DNA of 64,000 bases from Yponomeuta sedellus (Eukaryota; Arthropoda; Insecta; Lepidoptera; Yponomeutidae). Numbering within the stretch: position 1 is the first letter of the stretch; each line of letters begins with the position of its first letter. The notes under the pieces were generated by a model. It was given only the letters and a program-made list of their open reading frames with translations. It was not told the origin of the DNA and did no database searches. The DNA lies in contig OW203749.1 of NCBI GenBank assembly GCA_934045075.1, positions 7,091,558 through 7,155,557 on the forward strand. The letters are read 5' to 3'. A program made the translations under genes and the position numbers. Below are positions 28,401-40,400 of this stretch, piece after piece.

Positions 28401-31400
28401 CAATGTCGAGTAAGGTAGGAAAACTATTTAGTATTTACAAGGAAATGATTGCACGAAATTTGGAAAGGAATTAACATCAGTTCAAGAATATATTTAAAGT
28501 TATATACTTATACAATGAGGGAAATAATATCTTACACAAATAGGTACTAAATTTTTACATTGTACATAAGAAATCCACTATACATTGATAATTTTTTACA
28601 TTAGAATTAAACAAAGGCATGACACAGATGATGGCAAAGGACCATGAAGGGAATAGAATAGGTTTGTTAATTTGTAAGTCTAAAGTAGTATCTATCTATA
28701 TAAATAAAATTCAAAGTTCTGACTGACTCACTCATCAACGCCCAGCCCAAGCCGTTGGACCTAGGAACCTGAATTTTTGCACAGAGGGTCTATATATCAT
28801 GTAGGCAAGGAATAAGACCGGAGTTTTTGAAATTCAACCCCTAAGGGGGCGAAAATGGTTGCCAAAATTTGGGAGGTATGAAGAATGTTGTCTAATTTTC
28901 TTGAAACACAATTGATTGAACACGTGTTTCGCTGCTTTTTTAAATTTAACTCTTAAGGGAGTGAACGGGTTTGCAAAAACTAAAGTCCACGCGGACGGAC
29001 TCGCGGGCAAAAGCTAGTAAGTATATTACTCTGCAAATAGAAAGCAAAATAATAAATAAAACTAATTTAAACAACCTGAATAAGAAGAAGATAAACAATT
29101 TGGTTTGAAGTTTTGAAAGGTTCAATCAAAGGAAGTTCGTGGGTTCGATTCTCATTGTGGGCCGCCGCGCATTTGTACAAAGGGCCTCAGTCTGGATGTA
29201 TTTCCATGTTTGTAATGTCTTTGCCTGTTTACCGTAACACAGAGTATCCTAGTATCCTATAATTGGTAAGATATACCTTGATCCCAAAGTATATCTAACC
29301 AATTATACGCCGTGATGCTCGACTGATTTAGGTTCAGCACTTTTCAGCTACTCCACTTCATCCTTGCTGATTTCACTTCAGCACTACTCAGCTACTCACC
29401 CTTACTCACGCGTGATTTCAGTTCTGCACTCCTCAGCTAGTCAATTTCATGATTTCAGTTCAGAACTCCTCAGCTGCTCACTCTCATCCTCGTCTGATTC
29501 TATTTCCACACTCCTCAGCCACTCACTCTCACTCCCCTCTGATATCAGTTCGGAACTCCTCAGTTGCTCACCCACATCCTTGTCTAATTTTTGTTCAGCA
29601 CTCCTCAGCTACTCACCCACATCCTCGTCTGATTTCAGTTCAGCACTCCTCAGCTACTCCAATCACGTACCAAGGCGTCTCCAGAGTACATCCGCGGCGG
29701 ATCCTCATCTGCTGGCATTACTCAACGCCGTTTCAAGAACCGGTGAAGAAAAACTGTTGGAATTACTGATGACTTGTGTCGCCCGTAAGTGATCGCTATC
29801 AGAGTCAACAATTTATTAAAACAGAAATCAACAAACAAGAGGAAAGATCTTATGGAGAAAACCCGAGTGTAAAAAGTGTTCATATACCTCAGCGCTCGTA
29901 GCCTAGTCGAACCGAGTGATTGGAATCAATCACTTGGTTAAGCGACAACAGGCGTGATCAAATGCAGGATGGGTGACCGTCCCGTGACTACCGCTAGTGG
30001 CATTTTTCCGAGCACTTCCGTGCTTCGCAAGGCATGCTAATGCGTTGGTGCCGGCTGTCATGTAATGGCAGTCGGTAAGCGATGTCAGGGGCCTTATGGG
30101 CGGCTTGAAAACATCTGACAGTAAGGCCCGCCACTGTCTTACAATCCTCCACCAACCCGGACTCGGCCCCCGTGGGGGACTATGGCCTAACCTTCCTGCG
30201 ATGCAGTAAGGGACCCGTGCCCCAGCAGTGGTGACATAAAAGGGTTGATATCGAATACCTCAGCGCTTGAATTTGTCAATCCGCGGTGGGCACGCGTGGT
30301 TATTAAACCGTGGTATACTCTCTCTCTAAGAGAAAGCCTGTGCCCTGCAGTGGGCCGTTTAAGTTGGACGTTAGCGAGTCTACAAATAAAGTGTGGTGCT
30401 CACGAAAGTTTACTCGGGCTCTAGAGTAGGCTTCGGTTTTCGCCGAAAGTCCACGAGTGTAATACTACTTCCTGCTCTGTATAAATCTTTTCCCCTATTA
30501 TTGTGAGACATTTGACTAATGCTTTGGCATTTAGGGTTGTTAATGGCAATCATGAAATCTTATTAGGTTTACATATGGCAACTGATGTATTTGGTTTTAA
30601 GATGATTTGAGAAAAGATGGGTCAGAGTGGAGTTTTTTTTTCCGCTGCCTTTTTCTCCACTACAATACGGCCCGAAGGCGGCGGCTTACACTTTACATTG
30701 TACATTGACATTCAGCAAACAGAATGTAAATTCTTTACGTTGAAATAAAATTATTTGAATTTGAATTGAATTTTAATTTTCTTTAAAAACCTATTTAGAG
30801 GCTAAAAATTTCACCCATGCCGGGATTCGAACCCGCAACCTCTGGCTATCCGGTGAAATTTTTAGCCTCTAAATAGGTTTTTAAATTTGTTCCTTAGCAC
30901 GGGTTAGTGCATTAAAAATAAAAATAGTATAATCATGTGGGTACAGTGATATCGTTCCGATGTAAAACCTAACTGCAAAGTAGGTAGTCGGGGCTGTAAG
31001 TAATGCAATTTGCTTAAGTCAGATGTCGCTGCCTGTACGTAATACAGAGAATATTGTAAAGAGGTTCGAAATTTCACTGATGCCGTGAGTCGCCCATTGG
31101 CTCAATTGGTAGAGCGCTGGTACGGATAGCCAGAGGTTGCGGGTTCGAATCCCGGCATGGGTGAAATTTTTAGCCTCTAAATAGGTTTTTAAATTTGTTC
31201 CTTAGCACGGGTTAGTGCATTAAAAATAAAAATAGTTTAATTTTCTTATTAAGTTTATGGCGAGCACATGTCAACTCTGCGCGCGCACCGCAAACTCCAA
31301 CATTCCTGCATCAAGCAAAAAGTGTTTCAATGACATACCATAAATATAACGTCCGACTAACAATTCTTGGACCGGCCGTCCAAAGGCATACGATCTGCCT

Positions 31401-34400
31401 GGCGGGAAATTTCCCTTTATAATGGAGAAGCGCTCGTGGCCTAGGCGAACCGAGTGATTGGAATCAATCACTTGGTTAAGCAACAACAGGCGCGGTCAGG
31501 TACAGGATGGGTGAGCATCCCGTGACTACCGCTAGTGGCATTTTTCCGAGCGCCTCCGTGCTTCGCAAGGCACGTTAAGCCGTTGGTGCCGGCTGTCATA
31601 TAATGGCAGTCGTTAAGCCATGTCAGAGGCCTTATGGGCGGCTTGATAACTTCTGACAGTAAGACCCGCCACTGTCTTACAATCCTCCACCAAACCGGAC
31701 TTGGCCCCCGTGGTGGAGTATGGCCTAACCTTCCTGCGATGCAGGAAGAGACCCGTGCCCCAGCAGTGGGGACATACAAGGGTTGATAACGACGAATGGA
31801 GGAGCACGATCACCGGCTCTTCCCTATAAGTTTATTTAATTAAGTGTCATATTAGTTCCGATACTTCTATTCCACGAATATATCCGATTATATCCGATAG
31901 TAGCCGAGGTATATTCTAAAAGCTAACAGACTGCAGTTTGGTTTTTATTTGCGAACGACCTACCGGAGGATACAATTCGAGTTTTGATCGTGCTTAGAAT
32001 TCTAACCACATCAAAAACAAAAATTAAAGCCTTGAGGCATAATTTTTATTTTTTCTTGTTGTTAGCACATCGTCGTCGTCGTCAGGCTATACTGCTGGGC
32101 ATAGCCCTCCCCTAAAGAGCGTCACGTTGTGCTATCATAGGGGGTAATGCCCATGATCCCCACGCTGGGCATGCAGGTTGGGGATCGCAGTTCGGTAGAA
32201 TTGTACTGCAGGTGGCGCTGCTGCCACGATTTTGTATTATTTGTGTGATCGCACACTGGTTCCACGCCCTAAGAGTAGCGGTCATAGGGTTTCGCGATAA
32301 TAATGACTGTCGTTGTCATAGCTGATTATTATTATTATGGTGTTTTGTAATACTTTAAGCCATAACACAATAAAAAAAAACAAAATAATCTTAAAAAGCT
32401 TATTTTATTTACAAAATTATGCATTTTTATTACACTTAAAAGAAGGTTTGCAACTTAATAACTATTAAACCTTACTATTTACATTTTATATTACAAATAA
32501 AGTAAATACTTAACTAACATCTAAGTACAAACACACAATTGGACAAAAAATATTATATTTACATAATAGGAGTTATGTAAAAAATAACATAAATACCTAT
32601 CTTATTTTTTACATTTTTTCCTAAACCGACAACAAATTTAATACTTCTTTTGATAGAATAGACTTCTTCTTCTGTGGTAACCTTCTTAAACTAGAAATAT
32701 AAGGATCCGAATTAAGGAGAAGTCTATGTATCAAGTCGGTGTTTGTGACAACCCGAGACATTTTCCTCGTGTTGTCACGCCTGAAGAGTTTGATTAATTT
32801 ATTGCAAGATTCGGCGGCCTCTTCCGAAAGCTCACCTATTGACAATAATGCGTGTTCAATTACTTCCGACCCATGAATGAGGACCTTATGTACAGACGAT
32901 GGCAAGTTGTACCATGGATAGGTAGCAACAAGTTTACGTGCTGTTTCTAGAGAATACTCTTTAAAAGTGGCGTTATTAATTTTGTATCCCGACGAAAGAC
33001 ACTGCAGCAGATTATGACATCTGTCAATAAGGATTTTATCTAATCCAGTAATTTCCGCTGAAACCGCTGAGTTAGAAAAAAACTTTCTGGCAGTGTTTCC
33101 GTCGTTAGATGTGCCACTTCCTCCACTTCGCGGTTTGTCGACTATTAGACCAAGTTTCTGCCTAAACTGTTGCTGCACATGTTGTTTTTTTTGTGCAAGA
33201 AGAGCTTTTTCGTCTGAAGAACGTACCTGCCATTTCTTTATGTCTAATCTATAAGAAACGTGAATTAAATATTCGAAGAATCGGATATACGAGTGAAGAG
33301 GAGATAGTCCAAATTGATAGGTACCACTATCTGCAGTTTTGCTCAGCGATTTATCAATGTCATTCATCTCTTTTGGAGTTGAACCACAAATATAACATCT
33401 ACTACAAGATGTATCGCTCAGAGCACTGCACACTTTACCATCAACCATGGTTAATTGTAAAGAATGCTGCACTTTTATTTCATATTCACCGTGAGTGAAA
33501 GAAGTCGGTTGTAAACTATCAATTTTAGTCTTGAAATAAGCTTCTTCTTGCACAGAAAGGTCTTTGGATTCTTTGGCAAATTGGAATCGAATAGGCCTAC
33601 AATACCTGGTGGAAGAAGGGCGCGGATTTTTCCAAACTATTTGATCTGGGTCGGAGGTATTGGACTTACAAACCAATTGAAGAGGACAATATGAAGTAAC
33701 AAACATACTGCCATCATCATCGATACCAGAATCTCCAAAAATCTGTTTATATTCGCTGTGCCCCGTACTCCCATCGAAACCCCATTTTCCAATCAAAACA
33801 AATTCTTTATTAGGGTCAATATTATTCAAAACGGGTTTTTGGGATTCTAGTATCCGGCAAGCAGTATGATCTAACAATGATTGTAATTCTACTTCAGCAG
33901 ATGATTCCGTGATAAACTCTTGCGATGGATAGCACCGCTTCTTAGCTTCTAACACTTTTTGATAAGATGGTAATGCATTAGGTGATTTTGCATTAACGAA
34001 GTCTTTCACCAAAAGATACTGATGTTTAGTCAGTTTTGTCTCATTTATAAGAGACAAGACTTCGTCAGTGCTGAAATTTAAAGATGCAGCGGCGTTAGAT
34101 AGACTAGAATCGTCCAACAAAGAATTTATCGCAGAACTGTCTACTTTACTTAACTCTGCAAGCCTGCGGCGTTTTGATCTCTTGCTACATTCCTCAAAGT
34201 CCTTCCTGTGCTGGTGCTGTTGGGTGCTTGTCGAAGCTTCTGCTGCTGGCCGTTGGGTGTTGTGGCTCCCTACTGTTGCACAAGTTGGCAGAACGCAAAC
34301 TTCAATTTCGTTCAGCCAGTCTCCGTACTTAGAGACCATGCGAGAATGGTTGCGCGTGACTTGCTTCCAAATTGCTACCAATCTTGTACAAACTTTAGTA

Positions 34401-37400
34401 ACTCTTTTTTCCAAGTCATCAGCAATGTAATTCTCAACATCAGGCAGCAATTGTATTAGGTCTCGAAAAACTCGATGCCAACGCTCCAGTTCAGATTTGC
34501 TGTCTTTAATAGACAGCCAAGTATCTAGTACAAGCATTCTTTTGAAAGAACACTTAATACTAGTACCTAAAACAAAATAAAAATACGTTAAAAGCGGATC
34601 AAAATAGATACATGTTTCGTAGCAAGTGCTACGCGCCTGCTACGCGTTCAGGCGCGCGGCGTAGCACCTGGCTGCACCTTACAGACGCAGCATGACGCAG
34701 CTAAATTTGGAGAGGCCTAGTAGTAGACATTGTAACCCATATTTCTATACCAAATTGAATGGTACAAGTAGGTACAAACATAAGTAAAAGCTTCAACGTA
34801 AAAAATATACAGACATAAATACATAAAAAATGCCACGTTGGCGTAGCACTCTATTTAAAAAAAAAATGTAGAAGGAAAAGGCAAAATAGTAAAGTAAATT
34901 AATAATACATACCTGTGACTTCAAATTCCATTGTAAAATAGCAGGTCACAGACAAGTTGGAACTTAAACACACGCGTCGCGTCTTGGGCTAATTAAAGCA
35001 CTTGGTGATAACAGGTTGATGACTAATTACTTGTGTTCACTTCGGATGCCGAAAAAGGAATGTTGGGAACAATAGATTGCGAAACCTTTTATACCCTCAG
35101 GTAGTATGACAATTAGTGGGTAACTGAGCCAGATATCATGGCTTAGCTCAGTCATTGCCATCCGAGTCCTATGACCTACTACGGTACCACCGTGGATCGT
35201 GCTGTTAGCACGATCCACATAAATAATAAAAAATACAAATAGTCTATTTCCTATAACAATTCCCAAAATCTAAACTAACCGCTTGCAGCAAGCGGGTCTC
35301 AAACTATTGTTCTTTTGCAGACGACTCCACCCCGGCTTGGTTGGACGCGTCGCTACAAAACGCCATGGCGCTGCTAGCCACTAAACAAGACGTCGCCATC
35401 TTGAAGGCCGTCTACACACTGTGCGGTAACAACGAACTGTCCACGGCGCTCTACGAACGTGTGCTGGTGCCCTTAGTCAGGTGATGGTACATACATACAT
35501 ACATACATACATACATACATACATACATACATACATACATACATACATACATACATACATACATACATACATACATACATACATACATACATACATACAT
35601 ACATACATACATACATACATACATACATACATACATACATACATACATACATACATACATACATACATACATACATACATACATACATACATACATACAT
35701 ACATACATACATACATACATTCATACATACATACATACATACATACATACATACATACATACATACATACATAACCTCACGCCTGTATCCCAGAGGGGGA
35801 GAGAGGATCCTGACAGATCACCTTCGCTTCATCAACGTTCATAAGCCGTTGCATGCACGCACGCCGGTTCCCGGTACTTATTTTAGGTGATGGTAAAGTT
35901 ATAATATAGATCCGTTTAATACGAATAATGATGGCGATTCTTTAATGCATGAGTTCTATATTTTATAATGCCATTTTCTACTAATTTTTTTTTTGACATC
36001 CCCATGCATGTACGGCAGGCTATGCGAATTCTTTCACTGTGAAAACAGTGCGCTTGTGGAACGCGAACCCCTATACATACGCCAGGCCCAGTCAGTTGAT
36101 GTGTTTAAGAGTAGAATCCATACTTCGGACTTCAGAGTAATACTCCTATATAGGTATATTTTTTAGTTTATATATGCAGGTATATATATATATATATATA
36201 TATAGTTATATCATTATAATGTGTATAAATACTTAGAGTATTTATGTTATCCATTCGGTATATAGATAAGTATTTTTTTTTGTTTTAACTTAAATGATGC
36301 GATTTTATATGATAATTTATGTACTGTAACTCTCTCCGGGCACTACCCGCACTACTATCCACATAACCAAAGGTTAGTTGGAAGAAAATACTCATTAGTA
36401 TTAAGCTCGCCTTTGTACAAATATGCTTATTGTGCAATAATTTTCTAATCTATTTCGCAGGAACTCCCCCACGCCAGTGTGCGTGGATCTATTCAGCGAG
36501 GCGTTGCCGCGTGCGCTGAGCGCTCTGTGGCGGCGCACGCGCAGCTCGCCCCCCCCGCGCGCGCACGCGTGCGCGCTGGCGCGGGCGCACGTGCTGTGCG
36601 CGCTCGCCTTCGAGAAGGTGCGTGCCCTGGCCCCGGTTTCTCGTACGCTAGGGATAAGTTGGGCCCGTTAAATGACATAAATGATAAATAAGTAAACTAT
36701 GATTCAGAATCACCGATTGATTGACTTGATTGTATTTTTAAAATTAACTGGTACACATAAATAACAAGTGTAAGGTATTTGTGATTAAGTTTAAAATAGC
36801 TTATGGAGGGTAGGCGCCCCTGTCGGAATAAATTGTTGAGACCAGAAGTGTGATGTCTTCTTATTTATTGTGTTAAAACCCCTTAATATCGGATTTCTCA
36901 GTGGCGACGAAGATGGGGATCACTGAGAAATCCGATATTAAGGGGTTGAAACACAATAAATAAGAAGACACCACACTTCTGGTCTCAACAATTTATTCCG
37001 ACAGGGTCGCCGGCGCCTACCCTCCATAAGCTATTTTAAACTTAATCACAAATAACTTACAACAAGTAAATAAGAAGCGCTCGTGGCCTGGCCGAACCGA
37101 CTGATTGGGATCAATCACTTGAGTTAAGCAACAACAGGCGCGGTCAGGTGAACGATGGGTGACCGTCCCGTGACTACCGCTAGTGGCATTTTTACCGAGC
37201 GCTTCCGCGCTTCGCAAGGCACGTTAAGCCGTTGGTATCGGCTGTCATGTAATGACAATCGTTTAGCCATGTCAGAGGCCTTATGTGCGGCTTGATAACT
37301 TCCGAGTGTAAGGCCCGCCACTGTCTTACAATCCTCCACCAACCCGGACTTGGCCCCCGTGGTGGAGTATGGCATAACCTTCCTGCGATGCAGGAAGAGA

Positions 37401-40400
37401 CCCGTGCCCCAGCAGTGAGGACAGACAAGGGTTGATATCGTAACAGACAAGCAAATTGACGACCTTTGTGGCGCAACGGTAGCTGCATCTGCCTACCATG
37501 CTAGAGGTCCTGGGTTCAAAACCTGGCTGGGGACAAAAAATACCTCAGGTCTTGGATGTTCACATGTTTGTGATGTCATTGTATTTGGTTCCCACAACAC
37601 AGGGTATCCTAGTGTGGGGCCAGAAGCAATGTATGTGCCTGTATGTAAATTATGTGTTAATTCCTTCAATATGTCATACAGCTACCCCTTTCGGAGTTGC
37701 AGTCGCCTAGCTCCCGTCTTTACTCCAAATTGGAGCTGAAGCAGAGCGCCACCTTGGCACAGGAGTTGTGCAAGCTCTGTGCCACGCTGAGGACCGAGAT
37801 TCAGTGCCCCGAGGACGCCGGCGAGGAGTTGGAAAGCTCTATCAGGTAATATCTTAGCACTGGAAGCATACTAAAATAGTGTTCCGCAAACTGTGTGCCG
37901 CGGCACACTGCCGCAGATACGATTATAATTAACTAGCTGACCCAGCGAACTTCGTACCGCCTAACAGTCGATTTCTTATTTAATTTTTGTTTTTCTCTCC
38001 GTAGAACCATCCTCGTACTTCAAGGAATGTTCTAAAATAAAGAATTGGTGAAATCGGTTCAGCTGCTCTCGAGATTTGCGCTTACCAACACATTCAGCGA
38101 TTCATTTGTACATTATAGATTGAATAAAGAGAATCAAACAGAGATAGATAAAGAGAGAGAGAAATTTACGGAAAATACTTCATTTTCTCTCTCTGTCTCT
38201 CTGAGAGATGGCCTGTGCCGCCTATACTCTCTCTCTCTTTCTGAGAGTGATTATAAGTGAAATAATTATATTCTTTTTGTTGCACTAACCCGCGCTTCGC
38301 TTCATCAACGTTCCTAAGTCGTTGCATGCACGCACGCCGGTTCCGGGTACGTTTTATCTTCCTCCTTGCTAATACATCTCGCATTGGGTCGAAGTACGTC
38401 CACCTGGGACGTCCCTTACCGGCCCTTCCGCCCACATTCGCAACGGTGTTATAATTTATTTCACTTATTTTAAAAATCTATTTAGAGGCTAAAAATTCCA
38501 CCCATGCCGGGACTCGAACCCGCGACCTCTTTCTAACCGTGCCAGCGCTGTCCCAACTGCGCCAATGGGCGACCTCCCGCCCATTGGCGCAGTTGGGTTG
38601 CCAAAATTCTTATGGGAGGTATAAAAAATGTTGTCTAATTTTCTTGAAACTTAAAATGAATACTCTTCAACACAATTGATTGAACACGTGTTTCGCCGTT
38701 TTTTTTAACTTAACCCTTAAGGGAGTGAACGGGGTTGCTAAAACTAAAGTCCGCGCGGACTGAGTCGCGGGCAAAAGCTACTGTTTTGATAAAAACGCGC
38801 CCGCAGATGGTTCCAGACGTCAAACTTCAACTGCCTGGCAACGATACTCTGTCGCACCCGCCCCGGAGCCAAGTTCTACGCGTCCCTACTTCGGCCCAGT
38901 GTGCTGGCGGCCTTAGTGGACACTCGGAGGCCGTATCGACTCTACATACAGCCGCAAGGGGCAAGTAGTGGAACGTTTTAAACCTCTTTACACTTGTAGT
39001 ATTTCTTAATGATTTGCTGTCATTATCAACCCTTGTATGTCCCCACTGCTAGTTCGTTTTTCATCCTGCATCGCAGGAAGGTTAGACCATACTCCACCAC
39101 GGGGGCCAAGTCCGGTTTGGTGGAGGATTGTAAGACAGTCGGGTCTTACTGTCTGAAGTTATCAAGCCGCCCATAACGCCTCTGATATGGCTTAACGACT
39201 GCCATTACACGACAGCCGGCACCAACGGCTTAACGTGCCTTGCGAAGCAGGGAAGCGCTCGGAAAAATGCCACTAGCGGTAGTCACGGGACGGTCACCCC
39301 TCCTGTACCTGACCGCGCATGTTGTTGCTTAACTCACGTGATTTATTCCAATCACTCGGTTCGCTTAGGCCACGAGCGCTTCGAGCAAGCAAGGCTGTAT
39401 ATGTTACGGCAGTAATATGACAGGCTAGGTCTCTTAGCTGAATGTTTCTAATGCTAGTTATACCCAACAGAGGACCAATATCAGCCATTAGTGTTTGGTT
39501 GGCTCTAGTTCTAGCCGGAATGATACCAGCTAAATTAGTATTACCCGAAAACATTCGGCTAGTACTAGATTTAACAAGTGGCTACACCTAGTTGTAACCG
39601 GCTAAAACTCGGAGGAGCCGCGCTTCGGGTTTTAGCCGTAACATATATACTGCGGAGACCACGACTCGGCAAGCGTAGTGTAGGACGCCCTCCGGCCAGA
39701 TGGACCGACGACCTCAAAAAGGTGGCTGGTGGTGACTGGATGGCGACAACGGGAGATCGGGTCTTGTGGCGCACCCTGGGGGAGGCTTATGTCCAGCAGT
39801 GGACTGCAATAGGCTGAAATGATGATGATGATGATATATACTGTTATCCGACAACCGTTGGAGTAAGCGTATTCTTGAGTGGAGACCGCGACTGGGCAGA
39901 CGTAGTGTAGGACACCCTCCGACCAGGTGGGATGACGATCTGCGAAAAACTGCAGGCAGATGCTGGATGCGGCAAGCTTGTAACGGTGCAAACCTCTTTA
40001 CACCATTTTTATTTCTTTTTCTATGTATCTATCATTTTCAAATATTTGAATCACGTCAAACATTTTTCGATTTCCCTCATTTATCATCACGACTACTTTA
40101 CCCTTCGACCAGATCTGACTATTTTACCTGCTTATCCGTTTTTATCCAGTTTTTCTGTTTAATTATACTACTAATCTACAAATAAAACAACACCTGAAGT
40201 CGTTCCAGTTCTCATTATTTGTAAAGGATAAACAGCATTACAAGCTGAAGACAGGGCGCTATTTATGGCGCTCATTAGGGGACGGCTATGTCCAGCAGTG
40301 GACTACATAATATAGCCTGGAGAAGAAGATATACTGTTGATAAACCTTATGAAACAAGTTAAGTGCTTGTTAGGCATGTTATATTCACTTAAGTAAAATT

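Noticed and set aside
32621..34931. Host RAG1 gene
   Set aside because: Inverted termini and a target duplication bound it, there is no RAG2-like partner and no RING/zinc-finger N-terminal part; it is a transposon gene.
35451..35774. MYVC/IHTY repeat ORFs of about 95 codons on both strands
   Set aside because: Translation of the ACAT microsatellite.
36479..36691. Competing ORFs in other frames over exon 19
   Set aside because: GC-rich DNA lacks stops in all frames. Only one frame continues in phase into the neighbouring exons.
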